From NCBI GenBank assembly GCA_036389295.1, contig DASVQB010000023.1, forward strand, positions 1 to 64,000: DNA of 64,000 bases, written 5' to 3'. The notes beneath the pieces were generated by a model, which made no database searches, had not been told where the DNA came from, and was given only the letters and a program-made list of their open reading frames with translations. Shown piece after piece: positions 1 through 7,376 of the stretch (positions are counted from its first letter, which is position 1; each line of letters starts with the position of its first letter). The position numbers and the translations under genes are program-made. The DNA is from AC-37 sp036389295 (GTDB lineage: Bacteria; Actinomycetota; Thermoleophilia; Solirubrobacterales; Thermoleophilaceae).

Positions 1-942
1 TATCAGCACATCTTCTGGTTCTACTCCCACCCGGCGGTCTACATCATGATGCTGCCCGGGTTCGGGATCGTCTCGGAGGTCATCTCCACCCACGCCCGCA
101 AGCCGATCTTCGGCTACCGCCTGATGGCCCTGGCGCTGATCGGGATCGTGGTCCTGAGCTACACGGTGTGGGCTCACCACATGTTCGTCTCGGGCATGTT
201 CAGCTGGCTGCGGGTACCGATGATGATCACCACCTTGCTGATCGCGGTGCCGACCGGGATCAAGATCTTCTCCTGGCTCGGAACGCTCTTCTACGGGAAG
301 ATCCACCTCTACTCCACGGCGATGCTGTTCGCGATCGCCTTCATCGTCACCTTCACGATCGGCGGGATCAGCGGCGTGATGCTCGGCATGGTCCCGATCG
401 ACATCCACGTCTCCGACACCTACTTCATCGTCGCCCACATCCACTTCGTCCTCTTCGGCGGCTCGGTCTTCACGATCTTCGCCGGCGTCTACCACTGGTT
501 CCCGAAGATGACGGGCCGGATGTATGACGAGAAACTCGGCCGGGTCCACTTTTGGGGCACCCTGATCGGGACCTGGGGCACCTTCATCCCGATGCACTGG
601 ATCGGAATGGACGGGATGCCGCGCCGGGTCGCCGACTACGCGGACCAGTTCGCCACCTGGAACGCGATCATCTCCGTCAGCTCGTTCATCTTCGGGCTGT
701 CGTTCCTGATCTTCCTCTACAACATGATCACGAGCTGGCGAAACGGGCCGAAGGCGGTAGGCAACCCGTGGCGGGCCCACTCGATCGAGTGGCAGGTGTC
801 CTCGCCGCCGCCGATCTTCAACTTCGACGAGGTGCCGACGGTGGTCGGCGGGCCGTACGAGTACGGCGTCCCCGGCGCCGTGCACGGGGTCTTCAAGGAA
901 CGCAAGCCGGTGGCGGCCGGCGCGGCGGGCGGCCACGAGTGA
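1..942 (+). CDS. ctaD: Cytochrome c oxidase subunit I, C-terminal part (5' end outside window)
   Basis: This is the haem-copper catalytic subunit of the aa3-type terminal oxidase, which reduces O2 to water and pumps protons across the membrane. The frame is open from base 1, so the N-terminal half (including the haem a ligands) lies outside the window. Visible residues 1-313 include HPAVY (residues 10-14: the CuB His and its cross-linked Tyr), the CuB pair in AHHMF (residues 59-60), and the haem ligands in VAHIHF (residues 146 and 148). PTGIK carries the K-channel lysine. Several hydrophobic membrane segments are evident. It overlaps the next gene by 4 bp (GTGA), so translation is probably coupled. 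Identification is firm; the symbol follows actinobacterial usage. Confidence 0.96.
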   Translation, partial: YQHIFWFYSHPAVYIMMLPGFGIVSEVISTHARKPIFGYRLMALALIGIVVLSYTVWAHHMFVSGMFSWLRVPMMITTLLIAVPTGIKIFSWLGTLFYGKIHLYSTAMLFAIAFIVTFTIGGISGVMLGMVPIDIHVSDTYFIVAHIHFVLFGGSVFTIFAGVYHWFPKMTGRMYDEKLGRVHFWGTLIGTWGTFIPMHWIGMDGMPRRVADYADQFATWNAIISVSSFIFGLSFLIFLYNMITSWRNGPKAVGNPWRAHSIEWQVSSPPPIFNFDEVPTVVGGPYEYGVPGAVHGVFKERKPVAAGAAGGHE

Positions 943-1796
943 GCGCCGACCCGCACCGGATCCTCGTCGTCGCCAACGAGACCGTCGGCGGCCGCGCGCT
1001 GATCGAGGCGGTGCGGAAGCACGCCGAGGAGGCGCACGAGAAGGGCCGGCCGTTCCACGTCTGCGTCGTCTGCCCCCAGAACCAGCCGAAGAGCGGCTTC
1101 GTCATCTACGAGGAGTCGGTCCGCACGGCGGCGGAGAACCGGCTCGAGACCACCCTCGCGCAGCTCCGCGAGATCGGCATCGAGGCCGACGGCCACGTGA
1201 TGGACCCGGACCCGTTCGCGGCCACGACCGACGCCGTCGACCACTACGGCGCGGACCAGATCATCGTCTCGACCCACCCCGAGACCCGCTCCGGCTGGCT
1301 GCGCAAGCACCTGGTCGACCGGGTCGCCGAGGCGACGGGCCTGCCCGTCGAGCACGTGGTGGTCGACCTCGACGCCGAGCGCGCCGACGTCACGCGCTGC
1401 CTGGTGGTCGCGAACCAGACCGTCGGCGGCGAGCCGCTGATCGACCTGCTCGAGCGAAAGGCGGGCGAGGGCCCGCACACGTTCGTGGTGGTCTGCCCGC
1501 AGGGCGACTCGGACGACAGCGGCGACGCCCACAGGCGGCTCGCGCACACGCTCGAGCGCCTGAGCGAGGCCGGGCTGGACGCCGTCGGCCAGGTGATGGA
1601 CCCCGACCCGTTCACCGCGATCCAGAACGCCCTCCAGTTCTACCCCGCCGACGAGATAGTCATCGCCACGTTCCCCGAGACGCGCTCCGGGTGGATGCGC
1701 GCGAACCTGGTGGAGAGAGTGGAGCGCTCGACCTCCAAGCCGGTCGAGCACGTGGTGGTCACGGCCGAGCAGGCCGAGGAAGGGGCGGCAGCCTGA
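939..1796 (+). CDS. Tandem universal-stress-protein-like protein in the oxidase operon
   Basis: The 285-residue soluble protein is built from two copies of one domain of roughly 130-140 residues. The copies share RCLVVANQTVGG-like openings (RILVVANETVGG in copy 1), VMDPDPF, and PETRSGW followed by VEHVVV. The alternating beta/alpha pattern with a beta-strand start resembles the USP/HUP nucleotide-binding fold, but a canonical G-x2-G-x9-G(S/T) ATP motif is not clear. It starts with GTG at 939, overlapping the ctaD stop, and its TGA overlaps the ATG of subunit III by one base (TGATG). It is therefore embedded between oxidase genes. The role is unknown; a regulatory or assembly partner of the oxidase is inferred from position only. 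Confidence 0.75.
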   Translation: MSADPHRILVVANETVGGRALIEAVRKHAEEAHEKGRPFHVCVVCPQNQPKSGFVIYEESVRTAAENRLETTLAQLREIGIEADGHVMDPDPFAATTDAVDHYGADQIIVSTHPETRSGWLRKHLVDRVAEATGLPVEHVVVDLDAERADVTRCLVVANQTVGGEPLIDLLERKAGEGPHTFVVVCPQGDSDDSGDAHRRLAHTLERLSEAGLDAVGQVMDPDPFTAIQNALQFYPADEIVIATFPETRSGWMRANLVERVERSTSKPVEHVVVTAEQAEEGAAA

Positions 1797-2413
1797 TGGA
1801 GTCCGCCTCCGTGGCCGTCGGGCACGACCACGCCCACGAGCACCACGGCCCGCCACCGGCCAACCAGAGCTCGCGCGTCGACCCCCAGACGCTCGGGATG
1901 TACCTGTTCATCATCAGCGAGATAATGCTCTTCGGAGCGTTCTTCACGGCGTACTTCTTCATACGCATCGTGAACAACGCGGACTGGCCGGCCGAGGGCA
2001 CCGAGCTGCCGGTGGCGGTTGCGGGGGTGAACACCGCCGTGCTCGTCTCGTCGAGCCTGACCATGCACTGGGCGCAGCTCGGGGCGGTGCGCGAGAACCG
2101 CTTCGCGCTGAAGGCCGGACTGACGACCACCTTCCTGCTCGGCCTCACCTTCCTCACGGTGCAGATCAACGAGTACGTGCACATCGGGTTCGCGCCCCAC
2201 GACCACGCGCAGGGCACGATCTTCTACGGGCTCACGGGACTGCACGGCGGGCACGTGTTCGTCGGCCTCACCCTGCTGGCGATGGCCACCGTGCGGGCGT
2301 TCCGCGGCCACTTCACGGCCAAGGAGCACCGCGGCGTCGAGGTGCCGGGCATCTACTGGCACTTCGTCGACGGCATGTGGCTCCTCGTGTACTTCACCAT
2401 CTACGTGCTGTAG
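1796..2413 (+). CDS. ctaE: Cytochrome c oxidase subunit III
   Basis: This is a 205-residue membrane subunit of the aa3 oxidase, which stabilises subunit I and its proton uptake. After a His-rich cytoplasmic N-terminus (HDHAHEHH) come five predicted membrane helices: LGMYLFIISEIMLFGAFF, a second around the NTAVLVSSSL segment, one in TTFLLGLTFLT, one in HVFVGLTLLAMATV, and the C-terminal WHFVDGMWLLVYF, a family hallmark. The length matches the short five-helix bacterial type rather than the seven-helix type. The ATG at 1796 overlaps the preceding stop and belongs to the same operon. Subunit II and any remaining oxidase genes must lie upstream of the window. Confidence 0.93.
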   Translation: MESASVAVGHDHAHEHHGPPPANQSSRVDPQTLGMYLFIISEIMLFGAFFTAYFFIRIVNNADWPAEGTELPVAVAGVNTAVLVSSSLTMHWAQLGAVRENRFALKAGLTTTFLLGLTFLTVQINEYVHIGFAPHDHAQGTIFYGLTGLHGGHVFVGLTLLAMATVRAFRGHFTAKEHRGVEVPGIYWHFVDGMWLLVYFTIYVL

Positions 2414-2429
2414 GTCCCGGGCGGCCGCC

Positions 2430-2540
2430 GTGCTCAACCCGCTGCGCTCGGAGGAGGAGGCGTTCCGATTCCTGCTGTGGTTCGCGCTCGCCATGGCGGT
2501 GATCGCCGGCCTCGTGCTCGTCGTCCGGGCGCTGACCTGA
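2430..2540 (+). CDS. Small membrane peptide at the end of the oxidase operon (36 aa)
   Basis: A GTG-started 36-codon frame begins 16 bp after ctaE. It encodes a charged N-terminus (LNPLRSEEEAFRF) followed by a single hydrophobic helix (LLWFALAMAVIAGLVLVV) and a basic end. That is the layout of small single-helix oxidase subunits and assembly peptides. It lies on the same strand with operon spacing, and its TGA overlaps a CTG that could start the next gene. No catalytic motif is visible. Function as a subunit IV-like or accessory peptide is inferred from position and topology. Confidence 0.6.
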   Translation: MLNPLRSEEEAFRFLLWFALAMAVIAGLVLVVRALT

Positions 2541-3328
2541 CCGACCTCGAGCTAGCCGAGCTCGCGGCCCGGGCCGCCGGCGAGCTGCTCGCGGAGCGCT
2601 TCGGCGGGCCGGCGCGCGGCGTCGAGCGCAAGTCGTCGGCCACCGACATGGTCTCGGACGCCGACCGCGCGGCCGAGGAGGTCGTCGCCGGGCTGCTCCG
2701 CCGCGAGCGCCCCGACGACGCGCTCCTCGGCGAGGAGGGCGGCGCCGAGCCCGGCGCGAGCGGGCGCCGATGGGTGGTCGACCCGCTCGACGGGACCACG
2801 AACTTCCTCTACGGATTCCCGCAGTGGGCGGTCAGCGTCGCGGTGGAGGACGGCGACGGACCGCTCGCGGGCGCGGTGCTCGACCCGGTGCGGGCAGAGC
2901 TGTTCCGGGCCGCCCGCGGCGCGGGCGCGGAGCTGAACGGCGAGCCGGTCCGCGTCCGCGACGGGACGCCGCTCGCCGAGGCCCTCGTGGCGACGGGGTT
3001 CTCCTACGACCCGGCGCGGCGCGAGGCGCAGGCCCGTGCGCTCGCGCACGTCCTGCCGCGGGTCCGCGACGTCCGCCGGCCCGGTGCCGCCGCGCTCGAC
3101 CTGGCGTGGCTCGCGGCCGGCCGCCTCGACGGCTACTGGGAGCGCGGCCTGGGCGACTGGGACTGGTCCGCCGGCCGGCTGCTCGTGGCCGAGGCGGGCG
3201 GCGCGCTGGCCGACCTGCCCGGCGAGCCGGCGGGGCTCGCGGCGGCCGGCCCGGCGCTCCTGCCCGAGCTCGTCGAGCTCGTGTCGGAGGCGGAGCGCGC
3301 CGGCGCGGCCGGCGCCGGCCTCACTTGA
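2537..3328 (+). CDS. Inositol monophosphatase family phosphatase
   Basis: This Mg-dependent phosphatase of the IMPase/FBPase superfamily probably removes phosphate from inositol-1-phosphate, histidinol phosphate or a related sugar phosphate. Motifs are in family order: VERKSSATDMVSDAD near the N-terminus, LGEEGG (metal-binding Glu), WVVDPLDGTTNF (the DPLDGT metal site), and the C-terminal GDWDWSAGRLLVAEAGG. Length (about 263 aa) is normal. The start is uncertain. The only standard in-frame start is GTG at 2477, deep inside the preceding peptide, while a CTG at 2537 overlaps that peptide's TGA and gives the usual N-terminus (TDLELAELAARAAGELL). I give the CTG position. It converges with the next gene and overlaps its 3' end by 8 bp. 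Confidence 0.88.
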   Translation: MTDLELAELAARAAGELLAERFGGPARGVERKSSATDMVSDADRAAEEVVAGLLRRERPDDALLGEEGGAEPGASGRRWVVDPLDGTTNFLYGFPQWAVSVAVEDGDGPLAGAVLDPVRAELFRAARGAGAELNGEPVRVRDGTPLAEALVATGFSYDPARREAQARALAHVLPRVRDVRRPGAAALDLAWLAAGRLDGYWERGLGDWDWSAGRLLVAEAGGALADLPGEPAGLAAAGPALLPELVELVSEAERAGAAGAGLT

Positions 3329-4064
3329 CGGTGAGGGTCCCCTTCATGCCGCCCTCCTCGTGGCCGGGGACCGAGCAGAAGAACTCGTAGGTGCCCGGCT
3401 TCAGGGTGGCCGCGAACTGCGACGTGCCGCCGCTGCCGACCACCGGCCCGGTGCCCTGGACCGGTCCCTTGAGCGCGATGTTGTGCTGGATCGGCGACTT
3501 GTTCGGCATGACGAGCTTGACGCTCCCCGGCGGCGCCGACGCCTTGTCCGAGGCGAACGCGAGCGCGCCGGTCGGGTCCGCGGGGATGGTCAGGACGCCG
3601 CCCTTGGCGGCGATCGGCGGGCCCTTCTTCGGCTGGGCGGCGGCGGCGAGCTGGCCCACGTCTTTGCCGGGCTTCGCGGCCACGTAGCCGACGTAGGCGG
3701 CCACGTCGCGGGCGTCGTCGCCGGTCACGAGGTCGCCCGGCATCGAGCTGCCCCTGCGGGGGTTGTGGATCTGGTCGCGCACCACGCCCTCGATCGTGGT
3801 CTCGCCGAGGCCGTCGCGGCGCACCTGGGCGAACGCCTCGTCGAGGTCGGGGCCGACGCTGCCCTTGGTGTTGGCGCGCGCGAGCGCGTGGCAGCTGCCG
3901 CACTGGCCCTCGCCGGCGAACAGCCGCTTCCCGTTGACGAGGTCGGGCTCCTCGGAGCCGCAGCCGGTCGCGGCGAGGGCGGCCGCCGCGGTCAGGGCGG
4001 CGGCCGCCGCGGCGAGGCGGCGGGCGGGGTGCGCGAGGCGCGGATGGGTCGCGGGCGGGCGCAA
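3321..4064 (-). CDS. Lipoprotein with cytochrome c and cupredoxin domains
   Basis: This is a predicted exported electron-transfer lipoprotein. A long hydrophobic signal ends in a lipobox-like AATGC with the lipid-bearing Cys at residue 35. Residues about 40-135 form a class I cytochrome c: CGSCH at 55-59 binds haem covalently and Met108 in SSMPGD is the likely distal ligand. Residues about 155-247 form a plastocyanin-like cupredoxin with type-1 copper ligands His194, Cys230, His235 and Met240 (CSVPGHEEGGM). Such a fusion could pass electrons along the outside of the membrane to the nearby aa3 oxidase. It is transcribed convergently to that operon, so the link is inferred. The first 30 residues are unusually Ala-rich. 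Confidence 0.88.
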   Translation of the reverse strand: MRPPATHPRLAHPARRLAAAAAALTAAAALAATGCGSEEPDLVNGKRLFAGEGQCGSCHALARANTKGSVGPDLDEAFAQVRRDGLGETTIEGVVRDQIHNPRRGSSMPGDLVTGDDARDVAAYVGYVAAKPGKDVGQLAAAAQPKKGPPIAAKGGVLTIPADPTGALAFASDKASAPPGSVKLVMPNKSPIQHNIALKGPVQGTGPVVGSGGTSQFAATLKPGTYEFFCSVPGHEEGGMKGTLTVK

Positions 4065-4087
4065 GGCGCCGGAAGGTTATCCGCTCG

Positions 4088-4144
4088 GCCGGGCCGCTCG
4101 CGCCCGCGCGGCGAGGTGCTCCGCCGGGCCGCTCGCACCCGCGC
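4088..4144. repeat. 22-bp imperfect direct repeat
   Basis: Two copies of a 22-bp GC-rich unit (4088-4109 and 4123-4144) differ at a single base and have a 35-bp period. They lie in the 90-bp gap between the glycosyltransferase stop and the cytochrome/cupredoxin lipoprotein start. The region may hold the lipoprotein's promoter, but no clear -35/-10 pair is visible. Confidence 0.5.
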
Positions 4145-4154
4145 CGCGGGCGGC

Positions 4155-5696
4155 TCAGCCGGGGGGCTCCGGCAGCTCCGACAGCCGCCCCTCGGCGGCC
4201 GCGATCACGCCCCGCGCGACGCCCTCCCAGCCGTAGCGCCGGCGCGCCTCGTCCGACAGCGCCGCCCGGGCGCGGTCCCCGTCGGCCGCGGGCAGCGCGA
4301 GCCACTCCGCGAGCTTCGCGGCGATCTCCTCGACCGCGCCGGGACCGCGCTCGAACGACAGCAGCCGCGCGATCCGCGGCTCGACGGCGGGCTCCAGCGT
4401 GCGCGTGACCTCCGCGAGGCCCGAATGGGAGGCGGACAGCGGCAGGGCGCCGCACGCCGCCCCCTCGACGGCGACCATGCCGAACGACTCCGGGAAGGTG
4501 CTCGGCACCACCTGCGCCCGGCACGCCGGCAGGAGGTCCGGCAGGTCCGCGTGCTCGAGCCGGCCGGTGAAGTGGACGCGCTCGAACGCGTGCCGCGCGC
4601 CGTCGAGGTAGCGGGCGCGCCGCTCGCCGCCCAGCCCGTCGAGGAAGGCGGCCAGGTACGACAGCTCGCCCGGCGCCCCTCCCTCCAGCTCGCGCCCGCG
4701 GGCGGCGATCTCGCGGGCCGCGGCGAGGTCGCCCGCGGCGAGCGCGCCGGCGAGCCGGGCCAGGCCCTCCCGGTAGGTGCCGAACCCGACCACGCACAGC
4801 CGGGCCCGGGGCACCTCGGCCGCGACGAGCGGCCACGCCGCGAGCAGCAGGTCGACCCCCTTCGAGACGATCAGCTTGCCGACGTAGGCGACGATCGCGT
4901 CGCGGTCCGGGTCGAGCGCCCGCAGCGCCGCGGCGGCGCCCTCCTCCCCGCCCCAGCCCGCCGTGGCGCCGCCCTCGAGGCGCCCGGCCAGCGCGCGCAG
5001 GCCAGCGGCCGCCTCGGCGGGCTCCCGCGGCCGGAACGCGTGCACGTCCACGCCGGGCGGGCCGAGGCGGGTCCGGTCCGGCAGGCGCTCGTCGCCGACG
5101 ACCTCCCACAGGCTCTCCGCCGTGTGGCGCGAGCCCACCAGCACGCCGCCGGCCGGCCCGAGCCCCTCGCGCGCCAGCGGCAGGAAGCGCTCGCGGTGCG
5201 GCCGGACGACGTACTCGAGCGCGCTGCCGTGGACCTTCACCGCGTACGGGACGGCGCCGTCGAGGCCGCGGGCGAGGATCGCCGGCCCGGCGATCAGGTG
5301 GTTGGCGAGCGCGACGTCGGGCCGGACGGCGGCGACCACGTCGCGCACGGCGCCGGCGTTCGCGTCGAGGTAGCGGTCGACGGCGCCGGCGTCGAGGTCC
5401 GGGAACGGGACGGCGTCGAAGCCCTCGTAGGCGTCGGCGACGTAGACCGGCAGCACCCGGCCGATCGGCGGCAGGTACGCGGTGCATCGCACCGGCTCGC
5501 GGACGACCTCGACGCGCAGCGTCCCGGAGTCCCAGGCCCCGACGGCGTCCACGAACCCGAGCTCGGCGGCGTGGCGGTCCTGGCAGAGCAGGTGGACCTC
5601 GTGGCCGAGCGCGACGAGCGCCCGCGCCAGCGACGCGTTGTAGACGTTGCTGCCGGTCCCGCGCAGCAGGTAGCCGTGGAAGATGAGGATCCGCAC
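4155..5696 (-). CDS. Glycosyltransferase, GT4/GT1-like (GT-B fold)
   Basis: The 513-residue retaining glycosyltransferase transfers a sugar from a nucleotide donor, probably to a glycan or glycolipid. The N-terminus MRILIFHGYLLRGTGSNVYN is the classic GT-B acceptor-domain opening with a Gly-rich loop. The donor half has AYVGKLIVSKGVDLLLAAW (a strand plus the basic KG motif), the strand CVVGFG, and the C-terminal FPESFGMVAVEGAACG, which is the E-x7-E region of the GT4 family. An insert of about 45 residues lies between GPPGVDVHAF and the donor domain. It stands alone on its strand and is divergent from the small gene at 5720, with only 23 bp between them. Substrate cannot be deduced. Confidence 0.9.
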   Translation of the reverse strand: MRILIFHGYLLRGTGSNVYNASLARALVALGHEVHLLCQDRHAAELGFVDAVGAWDSGTLRVEVVREPVRCTAYLPPIGRVLPVYVADAYEGFDAVPFPDLDAGAVDRYLDANAGAVRDVVAAVRPDVALANHLIAGPAILARGLDGAVPYAVKVHGSALEYVVRPHRERFLPLAREGLGPAGGVLVGSRHTAESLWEVVGDERLPDRTRLGPPGVDVHAFRPREPAEAAAGLRALAGRLEGGATAGWGGEEGAAAALRALDPDRDAIVAYVGKLIVSKGVDLLLAAWPLVAAEVPRARLCVVGFGTYREGLARLAGALAAGDLAAAREIAARGRELEGGAPGELSYLAAFLDGLGGERRARYLDGARHAFERVHFTGRLEHADLPDLLPACRAQVVPSTFPESFGMVAVEGAACGALPLSASHSGLAEVTRTLEPAVEPRIARLLSFERGPGAVEEIAAKLAEWLALPAADGDRARAALSDEARRRYGWEGVARGVIAAAEGRLSELPEPPG

Positions 5697-5719
5697 CGGG
5701 TCGATATGTTTCCGCGCTC

Positions 5720-5983
5720 GTGGGCGAGCGTCAGCTCTACAGGTTGAGGTCCCGGTCGGACCGCGAGGTCATCCGCGAGGTCGAGCCGGGCACGGTCTAC
5801 GTCGATCGCGAGACCGGCGAGGAGTTCGAGGTGGTCGGGAAGGTCCTCCCGCTCGCCCCCTCGCCGAGCAACCTCCCCTGGGCCGTCGAGAACCTCCGGA
5901 TGTGCGGCTGCTCGCTGGAGCAGCTCGCCCCGAAGGACGTGAACGACTGCCCGCACTGCGGGCGAAGACTCCCCGCGGTCTGA
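5720..5983 (+). CDS. Small Cys-rich hypothetical protein (87 aa)
   Basis: I do not recognise a named family. The protein begins with a GTG start and a charged N-terminal half rich in R/E/D, with TVYVDRETGEEFEVVGK resembling a short beta-hairpin. It ends with four cysteines in CGCSLEQ and CPHCG that could bind zinc as a ribbon. The final CPHCGRRLPAV is a typical zinc-ribbon knuckle. It is divergent from the glycosyltransferase and converges on the gene at 6020. Base composition and codon use look like true coding sequence. Function unknown. Confidence 0.7.
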   Translation: MGERQLYRLRSRSDREVIREVEPGTVYVDRETGEEFEVVGKVLPLAPSPSNLPWAVENLRMCGCSLEQLAPKDVNDCPHCGRRLPAV

Positions 5984-6019
5984 CACCGGATCGCCCGAGC
6001 CGGCGAAAGCCGAGCCTGG

Positions 6020-6361
6020 TCAGACGACCCGGCGGTGCGCCGGCGCCGGCGTGGCCGGCTGGCGGACGCGGGCCGGCATCGGGTTCGGCAGCGGCTCGGC
6101 TCCGCGCCGGCTCCTGATCCGCGGCGGGCGGGCGTGGTCGCGCGCGCGGCGGCCCTGGGGCGCCCTGCCGAGCGGCACGCGCAGGCCGCCGCCGCCCGGG
6201 TCGTCGGCCGGCGACGGGTCGGGCCCGCCGCCGCCGGGGCCGTCCTCGTCCGAGGGGTCGTCGTCGTCGCGCAGCCGGAAGAACCACACGAGCCAGACGA
6301 TCAGGAGGCCGACGTCGAACACCCGGAAGCCGACCATGAAGATCCAACCCTCGGTGGACAC
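6020..6361 (-). CDS. Single-pass membrane protein with Gly/Pro/Arg-rich tail
   Basis: A 113-residue hypothetical protein. The N-terminal 30 residues contain one hydrophobic helix (VFDVGLLIVWLVWFF) preceded by few charges. An acidic stretch (RDDDDPSDEDGPGG) follows, then a disordered Pro/Gly/Arg-rich tail. The start is GTG at 6361, and an internal ATG eight codons later is possible. The membrane anchor plus acidic linker suggests a small cytoplasmic-tailed membrane protein, but no catalytic motif is visible. It could be shorter than drawn because the tail is low complexity. Confidence 0.55.
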   Translation of the reverse strand: MSTEGWIFMVGFRVFDVGLLIVWLVWFFRLRDDDDPSDEDGPGGGGPDPSPADDPGGGGLRVPLGRAPQGRRARDHARPPRIRSRRGAEPLPNPMPARVRQPATPAPAHRRVV

Positions 6362-6394
6362 GGGCCGATGGTACCGCTCAGGGGCGGCGCAGCG

Positions 6395-7096
6395 CTACCG
6401 CCTGGAGGAGTTCTCGGCGGGCGGGGTCGTCGGCTTCGGGTCCGGCACGAACGAGGCGCTGTAGAGCAGGCGCGCGGTCCGGTAGAAGCAGCCGTAGATC
6501 CGGAGGCTGCCGACGTTCATCTGCGCCGCCGGCGGAGGGGTCTGGGCCGTGCACTCGTCGGCGTGGTGAGACGAGCGCCAGGCGTTGTCGCTCGCCAGCC
6601 CGTGCGCGAACGAGGGCGTCCAGGTGGGCGTGGTCAGCGCCAGCACGTTCCCCTTCTCGACCCTGATCGCGCGGTCGAGCGCGAACGTGGGCGTCGAGCC
6701 GAAGTACGGCTCGAGGTCGACGAGGTCGCTCTGCGCGAGCAGCCGGTGGCGGCGCTTCGTCTTCGCGGGCTTCAGCACCGACAGGCGCGCCCGGGAGGGA
6801 CCGCCGAACATGTTGCGGAAGAACGTGACCTGGTCCGGGTTCGGCTTGCCGAGCCGGATCGTGAACGCCACGATCTTCCCCGGCCGGTTGATCAGGTACG
6901 GGTTCTTGTGCGCGCCGATCTGGACCTGGTACCCCGTGACCTGCGCCACCGCCTGGCAGTTCTCCGGGCAGCTGGCGAGGGGGAACGGAGCGTCCTCGGG
7001 CCGCCCGATCTCCCGCACGACCGCCCCCGCGGGAGCGGCCATCACGAGCGCCAGGCAGGCCGACGCGAGCGCCGTCAGTCGCCTCATCGAGGTCAT
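6395..7096 (-). CDS. Secreted hypothetical protein (233 aa)
   Basis: The ATG start at 7096 gives a good signal peptide (MRRLTALASACLALVMAAPAGAV, cleavage after the AGA region). The frame stays open further upstream into the opposite-strand amidase, but that part lacks coding character. The mature protein has Cys pairs (SCPENCQAV, and YGCFYRT near the end), a segment about lipid- or carbohydrate-like parameters that I cannot assign, and many beta-prone stretches (KIVAFTIRLGKPNPDQVTFF). I do not recognise the family. It is divergent from the small ORF at 7127 with a 30-bp gap, so promoters must overlap. Confidence 0.72.
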   Translation of the reverse strand: MTSMRRLTALASACLALVMAAPAGAVVREIGRPEDAPFPLASCPENCQAVAQVTGYQVQIGAHKNPYLINRPGKIVAFTIRLGKPNPDQVTFFRNMFGGPSRARLSVLKPAKTKRRHRLLAQSDLVDLEPYFGSTPTFALDRAIRVEKGNVLALTTPTWTPSFAHGLASDNAWRSSHHADECTAQTPPPAAQMNVGSLRIYGCFYRTARLLYSASFVPDPKPTTPPAENSSRR

Positions 7097-7126
7097 TGAA
7101 CACGACCCGCCGGTCGTCGTTGCGGT

Positions 7127-7333
7127 ATGAGTACGTTGCACATGGACGCGTTCGAGACCTTCGCGCGGGCCGGGATGGAGCTCCGCGGCGAGACCGTGGA
7201 CGATACGGACATCGCGGTGATGCGGGCGGCCGACGCCGCCTACGGGCCTCCGATCCGCGCCCTGATGGAGGAGCCGCTCGACCAGGTCAAGCCGGAAGCC
7301 GACCTCGATCCGGCGCGAGCCCCGCGGTCGTGA
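7127..7333 (+). CDS. Small amidase-associated protein (68 aa)
   Basis: A short helical, acidic protein with no signal peptide and no membrane segment. It contains DIAVMRAADAAYGPPIRALM and ends in EADLDPARAP. It sits 43 bp upstream of an amidase gene on the same strand. By position and size it resembles the small partner subunits that accompany some amidase-signature enzymes (for example AtzG with AtzE), though similarity to AtzG itself cannot be shown here. Function as a partner or stabiliser of the downstream amidase is an inference. Confidence 0.6.
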   Translation: MSTLHMDAFETFARAGMELRGETVDDTDIAVMRAADAAYGPPIRALMEEPLDQVKPEADLDPARAPRS

Positions 7334-7376
7334 AGGCTCCGCGCCCCGCGGTCGTGACCGCCCGAGAGGAGGGCCC

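Noticed and set aside
3133..5487. A 784-codon minus-strand frame over the cytochrome and glycosyltransferase genes
   Set aside because: Its product is Arg/Pro/Ala-rich with no motif; the real genes are in another frame.
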